NCBI GenBank assembly: GCA_030650095.1
Contig: JAUSEE010000060.1
Span: 1 to 46,147 of the forward strand
Source: Candidatus Buchananbacteria bacterium
Lineage (GTDB): Bacteria > Patescibacteriota > Patescibacteriia > 2-01-FULL-39-33
Reading direction: 5' to 3'
DNA: 46,147 nt
Position numbers and translations under genes: made by a program. Each line of letters opens with the position of its first letter. The first letter of the stretch is position 1. The notes under the pieces were generated by a model. That model worked only from the letters and a program-made list of their open reading frames with translations, searched no databases and was not told the origin of the DNA. This document shows, in pieces, positions 26,399-34,875 of this stretch.

Positions 26399-26986
26399 AT
26401 GAACAAAGAAGAAGAATTACAACAATTAAACCGGGATTTTTCCCAAAAAATAAAATCTCCGCTTCTTGGGACTTGCAAGCAAATAGTAGCCGGAACAGGC
26501 AACGCCGAGGCTGATATTATGCTTATCGGCGAAGCTCCCGGCAAAAAAGAAGACGAAACAGGAGAGCCTTTTGTCGGTTCAGCTGGAAAATTTCTAGATC
26601 AAATGTTAGAAACTATCAGTTTAAAACGTAAGGATATTTATATTACCAATATCGTTAAATGCCGGCCACCCAATAATCGTGACCCTCTGCCAGAGGAAAA
26701 GGAAGAGTTTTGGCCCTGGCTGATGGCTCAAATTAAGTTAATTAAGCCAAAACTGGTAGTTACTTTAGGACGCCATTCCTTATCCAGTTTTGTGGCCGAT
26801 CCGATAATGTCCAGGGTCCATGGCACTATTTTGCGCAAAAATATTCCCGAGTTAGGCAGGGTTAGGATTTATGCTCTTTACCATCCGGCTGCCGCATTAT
26901 ACAACGGGGGTATGCGCGAAACCTTAATCAAAGATTTTAAAAAAATACCTAAGATATTAGCTTTGATAGAAAAAGGAGAAATATAA
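26399..26986 (+). CDS. Uracil-DNA glycosylase, family 4 type
   Basis: IGEAPGKKEDETGEPFVGSAGKFLDQML, YITNIVKCRPPNNRDPLPEE, YHPAAALYN. Confidence 0.95.
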   Translation: MNKEEELQQLNRDFSQKIKSPLLGTCKQIVAGTGNAEADIMLIGEAPGKKEDETGEPFVGSAGKFLDQMLETISLKRKDIYITNIVKCRPPNNRDPLPEEKEEFWPWLMAQIKLIKPKLVVTLGRHSLSSFVADPIMSRVHGTILRKNIPELGRVRIYALYHPAAALYNGGMRETLIKDFKKIPKILALIEKGEI

Positions 26987-27007
26987 AAGTTAAATATTTT
27001 TTCAATA

Positions 27008-27042
27008 ATAAAACCCCTCTCCGGAGATAGGGGCTTTATTTT
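27008..27042. terminator. Bidirectional terminator between convergent genes
   Basis: aataaaacccctctccggagataggggctttatttttt. Confidence 0.7.
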
Positions 27043-27054
27043 TTAAGAAAAATT

Positions 27055-27123
27055 TTATCTCTTTTTCTTTTTAGCTGCTTTTTTCTTAGTAGCTTTCTTT
27101 TTTGCTTTTTTCTTTGCTGCCAT
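27055..27123 (-). CDS. 22-aa Lys/Ala-rich microprotein (MAAKKKAKKKATKKKAAKKKKR)
   Basis: Not in ORF track; near-perfect SD GAAAGGAGGTGAACACAC-ATG; downstream terminator. Confidence 0.7.
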   Translation of the reverse strand: MAAKKKAKKKATKKKAAKKKKR

Positions 27124-27266
27124 GTGTGTTCACCTCCTTTCAAAATGAGAATTATATTTTGAAATAATTAAAACATAACTACTTCAAACTATTTTTATTA
27201 TACCATAAAAAAAAGTTGTCAACAACACTTGTCCACAGTTTTTTTGTAAAAAAAAATTAAAATAAT

Positions 27267-27647
27267 TTATTGATTATAAACAAATTTGTAATCAATATTT
27301 TTTTTCTTCAAGTATTTTTCAAAACTGGCCGGAGTTTTAAAATAAATTTTCTCAGCCGGATCATTATTATACCTAACACAATCAACTTGTTTATAATCAC
27401 GGCAAATTTTCGGCCGATTTTCATAAACAGCGCAAAGACTTGTTTTTTTATCCAAAGCCAAACAGGGAGTTTCAAACTCCACATACCAATCGTTGTCATG
27501 GTCAACAAAAATATTGACATTCTCATGCCATAATTGCCAAATTATATTTTGATAATCGGTTTTGCTTTTTGGCTTATCTATGCCAATAGCCACGTATTTG
27601 CAACATAAATCGCATTTATGGCATAGTTCTTTATTTTTTTCAGACAT
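27267..27647 (-). CDS. YkgJ-type cysteine-cluster protein (zinc/iron-binding)
   Basis: CHKCDLCCKYV...CLALDKKTSLCAVYENRPKICRDYKQVDC. Confidence 0.85.
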   Translation of the reverse strand: MSEKNKELCHKCDLCCKYVAIGIDKPKSKTDYQNIIWQLWHENVNIFVDHDNDWYVEFETPCLALDKKTSLCAVYENRPKICRDYKQVDCVRYNNDPAEKIYFKTPASFEKYLKKKNIDYKFVYNQ

Positions 27648-27686
27648 ATATTAATAGTTATTAATTTAAATAAAAAATCCGCTATT

Positions 27687-28202
27687 TTAGGAAGCGGATG
27701 ATTTAAAAAGACATTTTAATCTTTCAATCCCATCTTCAATTGTTTCTACTCGTTGCCCTAAACGACTAAGATGCTTTTTGGGGTAATCAGGCACGACATT
27801 CTGAGGCCATAGAATCACCAAGTTATCAAGGCCAATCTGGCAATCACCATGGTTATGCATAGTATAATACATTCCAGCCTCAATAGCTACTAGCGGAAAC
27901 GGAAAATCAGGCACTAAAATAAACATAGATCTGGATAACTTTACAGCCAGGCAATTGTTTATAAACCAATCGCCTGTTTGATGTTCTTCCGGATCATAAA
28001 GCGCTAAATCAGGAAAAGCAGCTTTGATTATTTGTTTATAGGGGATAGGAGAATAATCCTCCCAAGGACCGCCTAAAAAAATATCATATCCTGTTGCTTC
28101 TATCGTCTCGCAGGGATTCAAACATTTCAGACAAACAAAACAACATTGATGGGTATCCTCCACCGCCCTGAACATACAGCACTTTGATGTCTGGTAATAC
28201 AT
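27687..28202 (-). CDS. Nucleoside 2-deoxyribosyltransferase-like protein with N-terminal Cys-rich segment (start probably 28202)
   Basis: DIFLGGPWEDYSP...LYDPEEHQTGDWFINNCLAVKLSRSMFILVPDFPFPLVAIEAGMYY; directly follows cytidine deaminase. Confidence 0.6.
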   Translation of the reverse strand: MYYQTSKCCMFRAVEDTHQCCFVCLKCLNPCETIEATGYDIFLGGPWEDYSPIPYKQIIKAAFPDLALYDPEEHQTGDWFINNCLAVKLSRSMFILVPDFPFPLVAIEAGMYYTMHNHGDCQIGLDNLVILWPQNVVPDYPKKHLSRLGQRVETIEDGIERLKCLFKSSAS

Positions 28203-28203
28203 T

Positions 28204-28731
28204 TTAGGCCCTTCTTGGTTCAAAAACATTGAGATTAAGATTATTTGGTCCAAATCGAACGGGCAATAATGAACCAATGTCAGACATGGCCACTAAATTA
28301 TCGCCCAAATCACTGATAATAGCTGTGTTTTTATTAGAGCAATTCTCCCAAATTATTTGCAAACAATGTCCGCAAGGAAAAATAATATCATTTAAAGATA
28401 TATTATACCGATTTATTTTCCTGGGCTGATTAATCCCACATATAGCTATAACCTCAATAGCGACTGGCCCATGCTGAGCCACCAAACTGTCTATGGCATT
28501 TTGTTCGGCATGAGTAGTTTGAGTATAAGTGCATCTTTCTACATTAACACCCAAACTGACATGGCCATGTATATCAAGTACCGCCGCTCCTACTTTAAAC
28601 CCGGAATACGGCGCTTGAGCATTGGTTTGTACCGATTGGGCAGAAAGCACTAATTCTTTTAAATAGCTTAGTAAACCATCAATTTCATAAATCATAATTG
28701 TACCGTTTATTACCAGACTTTTGGCCAACAT
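28204..28731 (-). CDS. cdd: Cytidine deaminase
   Basis: APYSGFKVGAAVLD, THAEQNAI, FPCGHCLQIIWE. Confidence 0.9.
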   Translation of the reverse strand: MLAKSLVINGTIMIYEIDGLLSYLKELVLSAQSVQTNAQAPYSGFKVGAAVLDIHGHVSLGVNVERCTYTQTTHAEQNAIDSLVAQHGPVAIEVIAICGINQPRKINRYNISLNDIIFPCGHCLQIIWENCSNKNTAIISDLGDNLVAMSDIGSLLPVRFGPNNLNLNVFEPRRA

Positions 28732-28890
28732 AACTATCTCCCTTGTTGTTTTGTTTTTACATTTTAAAGTTCAAATCACTGGCCATCTTACCATGGAATT
28801 AGATTGAAGTCAAGGCGAAGAAATAATTGACATTAACCTCTATTATTACTTATCCTAAAAATAGGAGATAATACAATAATATAATTTAAT

Positions 28891-31317
28891 ATGGGAGATA
28901 ATTATAAAATCAAAGGATTAACTAGAGAAGAAGCGGAAATAAGGTTAAAAAAATATGGTCGAAACCAAATTTTTACGCCCCAAAAAATAAGTTTCTTTGG
29001 CATATTTAAGGAAGAAATTACCGAACCGATGATTATTTTGCTTTTGGTGGTCGGCTTGTTTTATAGTTTCTGGGGAAAATTAGAAGATACTGTTACTATT
29101 TTAGCGGTAATTATGGCTTTAGTTTTAGCCGAAGTTTACAATGAATTTAAAGCCAAAAAGGCTATTTCGGCTTTAACTAAAATTGCTTCTTTAAAAACCA
29201 AGGTTTTACGAAACAATCAAATCACAGAAATTGATTCAGAGGAAGTGACAATAGATGATGTTTTGATATTAACCGCCGGAACTAAGATAGCAGCTGACGC
29301 TAAAATATTAAAATCAATCGGTTTGACTATCGATGAATCATCACTCACCGGCGAATCATTTCCTCAAAACAAGAAAGCTGATGATTTAATCTGGGCCGGC
29401 ACAACTATTATCACCGGCGCAGGCCAAGCTCTGGTTGCCATCACCGGCGTCAAAACCAAAATAGGCCAGATCGCCGCCAAAACCAAATTTATAAAACCGC
29501 CCAAAACCGAACTGCAACTGGCGATGAAATCATTGGCTAAGAAATTGGTTTATGTGGCAATATTTTTTTCGGTGGCTATTCCGGTTCTAGGCATATTAAG
29601 AGGCCAGGATTTAAAAACCATGATCTTAACCGGACTATCCTTGTCTTTTGCTACCATACCGGAAGAATTGCCGATTGTTATAACCATGGTTTTGGGTTTG
29701 GGCGCCTACACTCTTTCTAAAAATAATTTTCTCATCAAAAGAATCAAGGCGGCCGAAACCTTGGGCACGGCTACTGTTATTTTAACCGATAAAACCGGAA
29801 CGATTACCGAAAATAAAATGGCTATAGCCTCAATTTATCCCAAAGATAAATTGAAAGAAATCATATCAGCCGGTTCCAAGACTATTTTAAAATATTCATT
29901 TTCGCCCCTAGATCAGGCTATAGAAAAAGAAGCTGTTAAGTTAAAAATAAAAGATGATTTCGAAATCATAAATCAAAGGATATTCGATGGCCATAGAAAA
30001 ACTAAATCAATCATAAGAAAAATTGACAATGATTTTATGCTCTTTACCAGCGGCGCTCCGGAAGAAGTTTTTAGTCTCTGTAAAAATGTGGGGGGAAATA
30101 TTAAAGACGAGCTAGACAAGCAAACAAAAAACGGCCGCCGGGTAATTGCCGTAGCTTACAAAAAAATAACAGCTAAAGAATTTGATTTTAAAAAAATAGA
30201 AAACAATCTTGATTTTATCGGCTTAATAAGCTTTGAAGACCCACCGCGATCGGGAGTAAAAGAAACGATTGCGCAAGTTAAAAGGGCCGGCATTAAGACT
30301 ATTATGGTCACAGGCGATCACCCCTTAACCGCCCTCTACATTGCTAAAAATGTCGGTATTATCACAGATCATAACAATCAAATATTAACAGGCGAACAGT
30401 TGGATAAATTAAGTGATGATGATTTAAAAAAATCACTAAAAAATATTTCTGTTTTTGCCCGGACAACTCCGGAACATAAATATAGGCTGGTTAAGGCTCT
30501 GCAAGAGAGTGGGGAAATCGTGGCGGTTACCGGCGACGGTATTAACGATGCCTTGGCTCTCAAGAGCGCTAATATCGGCATCGCTATGGGCATCCGCGGC
30601 ACTGATGTGGCCAAAGAGGCAGCCGAGGTTGTTTTGGCTGATGATAATTACATCACTATTACTCAAGGCATTTTTGAAGGACGGAAATTCTTTGATAATT
30701 TAAAAAAGGGCATTAAATATTATTTATCAGTTAAATTTGCTTTGATTTTAATTTTTCTACTGCCGGTGGTTTTGGGCCTAGCTATGCCCCTTTCACCCAT
30801 CCAAATAATAACTTTGGAATTGTTTATGGATTTGGCCGCTTCGGCCGGCTTTGTTTTGGAACCAAGAGAAAAAAACATTTACTCGAGGCGGCCTCGATCG
30901 TCTAAGAAAAACTTATTTGATAATCAAGCTATTTTTGATGTAGTTATAAAGGGCAGCCTATTGTTTATCAGTGTTATTTCGGTCTACCTTTATGCTATTT
31001 ACAAAAATTTCAGTTTGGCAGAAGCGCAGACATTTGCCTTTTCGGCTTGGATTTTCGGCCATATTATTTTAGCTTTCGTTTCTCGTTCCGAAGACGAGTC
31101 AATATTTAAAATAGGTATTTTTTCTAACAAGCTGATAAATTTGTGGGCGATGGCGGCAGTGGTTTTTCTTTTTTTAGGCATTTATGTTCCGCTTTTAAAC
31201 AGGCAATTCAATCTGATTAATATTAATTTAAGCCAACTACTCTTGATTGGTTTATTTATGATCATACTTGTCGGCTTGCTGGAGATTAAAAAAATATTCC
31301 GCCATAAAACTGCTTGA
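28891..31317 (+). CDS. Cation-transporting P-type ATPase (calcium-pump-like)
   Basis: DKTGTITENKM, GDGINDALALKSANIGIAMG, SLTGES, PEELPIVITMVLGLG. Confidence 0.94.
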   Translation: MGDNYKIKGLTREEAEIRLKKYGRNQIFTPQKISFFGIFKEEITEPMIILLLVVGLFYSFWGKLEDTVTILAVIMALVLAEVYNEFKAKKAISALTKIASLKTKVLRNNQITEIDSEEVTIDDVLILTAGTKIAADAKILKSIGLTIDESSLTGESFPQNKKADDLIWAGTTIITGAGQALVAITGVKTKIGQIAAKTKFIKPPKTELQLAMKSLAKKLVYVAIFFSVAIPVLGILRGQDLKTMILTGLSLSFATIPEELPIVITMVLGLGAYTLSKNNFLIKRIKAAETLGTATVILTDKTGTITENKMAIASIYPKDKLKEIISAGSKTILKYSFSPLDQAIEKEAVKLKIKDDFEIINQRIFDGHRKTKSIIRKIDNDFMLFTSGAPEEVFSLCKNVGGNIKDELDKQTKNGRRVIAVAYKKITAKEFDFKKIENNLDFIGLISFEDPPRSGVKETIAQVKRAGIKTIMVTGDHPLTALYIAKNVGIITDHNNQILTGEQLDKLSDDDLKKSLKNISVFARTTPEHKYRLVKALQESGEIVAVTGDGINDALALKSANIGIAMGIRGTDVAKEAAEVVLADDNYITITQGIFEGRKFFDNLKKGIKYYLSVKFALILIFLLPVVLGLAMPLSPIQIITLELFMDLAASAGFVLEPREKNIYSRRPRSSKKNLFDNQAIFDVVIKGSLLFISVISVYLYAIYKNFSLAEAQTFAFSAWIFGHIILAFVSRSEDESIFKIGIFSNKLINLWAMAAVVFLFLGIYVPLLNRQFNLININLSQLLLIGLFMIILVGLLEIKKIFRHKTA

Positions 31318-31328
31318 TGATTTAAATA

Positions 31329-31360
31329 AAAAAACACTCCAAACTGGAGTGTTTTTTTTT
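31329..31360 (+). terminator. Intrinsic terminator
   Basis: AACACTCCaaactGGAGTGTT + T-run. Confidence 0.85.
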
Positions 31361-31362
31361 AG

Positions 31363-31437
31363 TGGTGGACCGGACAGGACTCGAACCCGCTACCTCCTCA
31401 GTGCAAACGAGGCGCTCTACCAGATGAGCTACCGGCC
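31363..31437 (-). tRNA. tRNA-Ala(TGC), CCA encoded
   Basis: Acceptor GGCCGGT/ACCGGTCC region; anticodon loop TTTGCAC. Confidence 0.94.
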
Positions 31438-31775
31438 TATCTGCCAATGGGCATGGCAGGCAGATCGAACACTTGTTTATTTTTAGCTTCGTAAAAAATA
31501 TTTCATCTGTAGTGGCCATAAATTACCCCGCTCCCAAGGGTTGTATTTTTTGTCGTTCGCCTATGTCTGCAAATATTTTTTCATCTTAAAGATTTATGAC
31601 TGTATAATTAATAATTATCATGGGTTATAATAAAAAAGCTGAATCTTAATTTATCTTGATGGGCCCCTACTCTATCTATTGACATTTTATTTAACTTTAA
31701 TTAAAATAAAAAATCAGGAAGTAAGTGTTCTTTAAATAATATTTACAAGCATTCAAACCAAAAGGAGTAATCGAT

Positions 31776-32822
31776 ATGAATTTAGGTAAAGTCGTTTTAG
31801 TTGGCGGAACCGGAATGGTTGGCCGAGAAATTTTAGAAGTAATGAAAAAACATGATCTTAAACCATCCAAGCTGATTATTACTGGATTACGTACTATTGG
31901 CACAAACTCAATAACACCTTATGGTGAATTACCGGTTGTCGCCTTAGATGAAAATACTCTAATAGATGCTCAATTTGTATTTTTTGCAGCTGGCGCTTCA
32001 GTTAGTAGAGAGCTAATTCCTAAGCTTCGTGGCCGTGATTTTCGAATTATCGATCTTAGCTCTGCTTTTCGCTATAAGACCGATGTACCCTTAATTATTC
32101 CTTCAATTAATGGTGATGCTATTGGCCAAGCCGATTTAATCTCTTGCCCAAACTGCACTACCTCGATTGCTTTAATGGCTTTGGCGCCGATTCATAAAAA
32201 TTGTGGTATTACTCGAGTAAATTTAGTATCTTATCAAGCCGCCTCCGGAGCTGGTAAAGATGCCTTGGATGATTTGGAAAATCAAATTGAAGCCTGGTCA
32301 TTAAATGGTTTTCCGATAGTTGACGACTGTCATACTGGCAATGTCCCATTACCTTTGGCTGGTAATTTAATCCCGCGAATTGATGTTTTAGATCCAATTT
32401 GGTGTGGTTTTACTAAAGAAGAAATGAAAACTCAATGGGAATCACAGAAAATACTTTTTGGATTAAATAATAAAGAAAAAGTTTTTGTTAATTCCACCTG
32501 TGTGCGTGTCCCAATCAGACGCTGTCACAGTATGGTTTTAACAATTGAACTTGAGCATACATCTAATAGTTTGGAGATAGAAAATATTCTTAACAATGCC
32601 TTCGGAGTAACGGTAATTGATGACGCTCAGAATTGGTCTTTGCCAATACCGCTTAAAATGGAGGGTAAAGAAGAAATCGGGGTCGGTCGAATACGCTTTT
32701 CACCCGACAAAAATGGCAAGGAACTTATATTATGGATTTGTGGTGACCAGTTATTACGTGGAGCAGCGCTAACTGCAGTAGAAATTGTTGAGTTCATTTT
32801 AGACAAAAAAATATCCTACTGA
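31776..32822 (+). CDS. asd: Aspartate-semialdehyde dehydrogenase
   Basis: LVGGTGMVGREILEVM, SCPNCTTSIALMAL active Cys, SYQAASGAGKDALDDLENQ, STCVRVPIRRCHSMVLTIE. Confidence 0.95.
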   Translation: MNLGKVVLVGGTGMVGREILEVMKKHDLKPSKLIITGLRTIGTNSITPYGELPVVALDENTLIDAQFVFFAAGASVSRELIPKLRGRDFRIIDLSSAFRYKTDVPLIIPSINGDAIGQADLISCPNCTTSIALMALAPIHKNCGITRVNLVSYQAASGAGKDALDDLENQIEAWSLNGFPIVDDCHTGNVPLPLAGNLIPRIDVLDPIWCGFTKEEMKTQWESQKILFGLNNKEKVFVNSTCVRVPIRRCHSMVLTIELEHTSNSLEIENILNNAFGVTVIDDAQNWSLPIPLKMEGKEEIGVGRIRFSPDKNGKELILWICGDQLLRGAALTAVEIVEFILDKKISY

Positions 32823-32828
32823 TAAATA

Positions 32829-32861
32829 AAAACCGCTATTTGTTAAAATAGCGGTTTTTTA
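32829..32861 (+). terminator. Intrinsic terminator
   Basis: AAAACCGCTATTT-gtt-AAAATAGCGGTTTTTT. Confidence 0.9.
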
Positions 32862-32964
32862 CTGCCAACTAATTTATCAACGGCTGGAATTAATCAGTTA
32901 TGTTAAAAATAAGAAGAGAAAGAAAAAATAAAACAACTTATCAGTAGCTAAGTTGTTTTATCTG

Positions 32965-33036
32965 TGGACCGGACAGGACTCGAACCCGCTACCTCCTCGG
33001 TGCAAACGAGGCGCTCTACCAGATGAGCTACCGGCC
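32965..33036 (-). tRNA. tRNA-Ala(TGC), second copy
   Basis: Nearly identical to 31363-31437; fully paired anticodon stem; CCA not encoded. Confidence 0.94.
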
Positions 33037-33101
33037 CATAATATTTTATATATTGTGTTAAATAAAAAAACTAATTATTAATCTAAATCATTTATAAACT
33101 T

Positions 33102-33193
33102 ACTTGCCTCGCCGAAGCTTAAAAGCGAAGGCGGGCCGGCCCATGATGTATTTTATTTCAACCCGCCTTCACTAAGGTTTCGGCGAGGCAAGT
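33102..33193. repeat. Palindromic repeat ACTTGCCTCGCCGAA...GAAGGCGGG / CCCGCCTTC...TTCGGCGAGGCAAGT
   Basis: Two perfect arm blocks (15 and 9 bp); overlaps the end of the 33172 ORF. Confidence 0.9.
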
Positions 33194-33432
33194 CCGCCAA
33201 AAAGCGGTGCTAAAACCGACAATAAAATTCCTTGGATTAATCCTGTCATAGCCATGACAGAAACTATAATCACAATAATGCCAATAGCCTGATAGGCGGT
33301 GGCAGCTCGGCCTGCGCCGAATATTTTTTCCGACCAGCCCGGTTCTCCAATCGCTTCCACAAATTTACTTGGTTTCAAAACCATTAAAAATCCGACAATT
33401 AATCCAAATAAACCTAAAAAAAATATAGCCAT
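33172..33432 (-). CDS. Small membrane protein (about two TM helices)
   Basis: MAIFFLGLFGLIVGFLMVLKPSKFV...GIIVIIVSVMAMTGLIQGILLS; last residues LASPKP encoded inside the palindromic repeat. Confidence 0.7.
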   Translation of the reverse strand: MAIFFLGLFGLIVGFLMVLKPSKFVEAIGEPGWSEKIFGAGRAATAYQAIGIIVIIVSVMAMTGLIQGILLSVLAPLFGGLASPKP

Positions 33433-33441
33433 GGGATTTAT

Positions 33442-33618
33442 TGAGATAGTTATAAAATTATTCTGGCATAAATTTATCCTTTTCGGCTGCGACTTCGTCA
33501 GACTGGCGCAAAATTATTTTCACCATAGCTCTGCTATGCCTCAATTATTTTGCTGGTCTTCCTAGTATCGCTCGAAAAGTCTTAAATTTCTTTACAAAAT
33601 AGTTTTATAACTATCTCA
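33442..33618. mobile_element. MITE-like element with about 22-bp TIRs (TGAGATAGTTATAAAAytATT)
   Basis: 33442-33462 is the near-perfect inverse of 33596-33618; internal nested palindromes including CATAGC-tct-GCTATG. Confidence 0.65.
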
Positions 33619-33686
33619 CTTTATTTTTTTAATCTTTTATAAATAACTGTTAAGAGTCAATAGTTAACTGCTAATGGTTATTATGG

Positions 33687-33850
33687 TGCACACTGAGGGA
33701 TTTACGCATCGTTTAGCCGGCTGAAACCGGCTAAACTCTTTGTCCTCAGTAGAGCCAGAAGCTCCTGTTGGTCGCTTCTGTCTACGCTCGATTATTTCAC
33801 CTCGTCTTCCGACTCGGCTTATATCTCGCTCCTACTGGTTCGAATCCCTA
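33687..33850. repeat. Palindrome-rich element bounded by tRNA-like T-arm fragments
   Basis: tgcacactgagggatt at the left resembles the tRNA-Val 3' end; ggttcgaatccct at the right; internal TTTAGCCGG/CCGGCTAAA and AGAAGC/GCTTCT. Confidence 0.5.
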
Positions 33851-33902
33851 ATTGTCAAAGACAATAAGCATGCATTTTAATCAGCTAATTAAAGCTAACT
33901 TG

Positions 33903-33976
33903 TGCACGCTGAGGGATTCGAACCCCCGACCCTCTCGGTGTAAACGAGATGCTCTAACCAACTGAGCTAAGCGTGC
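33903..33976 (-). tRNA. tRNA-Val(TAC)
   Basis: Acceptor GCACGCT/AGCGTGC; anticodon arm TCTCG-TTTACAC-CGAGA. Confidence 0.94.
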
Positions 33977-33979
33977 TCA

Positions 33980-34064
33980 TGGTGCCCAGAGCGGGACTTG
34001 AACCCGCACCCTCTTGCGAGGCCAGCCCCTCAAGCTGGTGTGTATGCCATTCCACCATCTGGGC
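33980..34064 (-). tRNA. tRNA-Leu(GAG), CCA encoded
   Basis: Acceptor GCCCAGA/TCTGGGC; anticodon arm CCAGC-TTGAGGG-GCTGG; long variable arm. Confidence 0.93.
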
Positions 34065-34089
34065 CCGTCGTGCACTAATAAATATAAAT

Positions 34090-34446
34090 TTAAGAAACTT
34101 TGGTTTTTTCTTTTAATTTTTTCTTATAAGATGGTAAGAAATTGAGTTTAGCTCTCCTAACTTTAGCCGCTCTGACAAATTCAATTTTGGAAATATTAGG
34201 AGAATAGATAGGAAAAATTTTCTCTACGCCAATACCACCGGCAGCTACTTTTCTGACAGTAATAGTAGCATTTTTTTGTCTGCCGCTCTGGTGTGCCAAA
34301 ATAATACCTTCAAAAATCTGAATTCTTTCTTTTTCCTCACCTTTAACATTTTTTTCCTTGATCTTTTGATGCACCTTGATAGTAGCCCCGGCTTTTAACT
34401 GAGGTAAAATGCCCTCTAACCAATTGTTTTTTTCTTTTTCAGCCAT
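34090..34446 (-). CDS. rplS: 50S ribosomal protein L19
   Basis: GATIKVHQKIKEKNVKGEEKERIQIFEGIILAHQ...TITVRKVAAGGIGVEKIFPIYSPNISKIEFVRAAKVRRAKLNFL. Confidence 0.96.
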   Translation of the reverse strand: MAEKEKNNWLEGILPQLKAGATIKVHQKIKEKNVKGEEKERIQIFEGIILAHQSGRQKNATITVRKVAAGGIGVEKIFPIYSPNISKIEFVRAAKVRRAKLNFLPSYKKKLKEKTKVS

Positions 34447-34587
34447 ATTTTTTATTTTTCTATGAATTTTTATGTTTTTAGTTTATAAAATCCTGGCTTA
34501 TTTTAGCCAAGATTTTAGCTATTATTACTAGCTAATAGTAACTAATTTTAAGTAAAAAGTCAAGCTCCTATGCCTTATGAAAGACAT

Positions 34588-34631
34588 ACTAGAGATGATG
34601 GCTTATGCAAATATAAGCCATCATCTCTAGT
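34588..34631. repeat. Perfect 19-bp stem hairpin abutting the tRNA-Leu(TAA) 3' end
   Basis: ACTAGAGATGATGGCTTAT-gcaaat-ATAAGCCATCATCTCTAGT. Confidence 0.92.
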
Positions 34632-34715
34632 GCCCAAGGCGGGACTCGAACCCGCACGGAGTATTAATCCAAAGGATTTTAAGTCCTTCGTGTCTACCAG
34701 TTCCACCACCTGGGC
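34631..34715 (-). tRNA. tRNA-Leu(TAA)
   Basis: Acceptor GCCCAGG/CTTGGGC; anticodon arm AAGGA-CTTAAAA-TCCTT; long variable arm. Confidence 0.94.
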
Positions 34716-34721
34716 CCATAT

Positions 34722-34793
34722 AACAATAAACAATTAACTTTTAACAGTTAACAGTTAATAAAATCTAATTAGCTGTGTTAATTGTTTATTGTT
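34722..34793. repeat. 17-bp perfect inverted repeat AACAATAAACAATTAAC ... GTTAATTGTTTATTGTT
   Basis: Read directly; fills the tRNA-Leu/tRNA-Gly spacer. Confidence 0.9.
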
Positions 34794-34801
34794 TTTATCG
34801 G

Positions 34802-34875
34802 AGCGGCGAACCGGATTCGAACCGGCGACCTCTTCCTTGGCAAGGAAGCGTTCTAGCCAACTGAACTACCGCCGC
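34802..34875 (-). tRNA. tRNA-Gly(GCC)
   Basis: Acceptor GCGGCGG/TCGCCGC; anticodon arm CTTCC-TTGCCAA-GGAAG. Confidence 0.94.

Noticed and set aside
27197-27222. Promoter TTGACA/TATAAT for the Lys-rich microprotein
   Set aside because: Spacing between hexamers is only 14 bp; not reported as a promoter, although the hexamers are good.
28891-32822. Possible alternative genetic code (UGA recoded)
   Set aside because: The P-type ATPase and asd genes end naturally at TGA, as expected for code 11.
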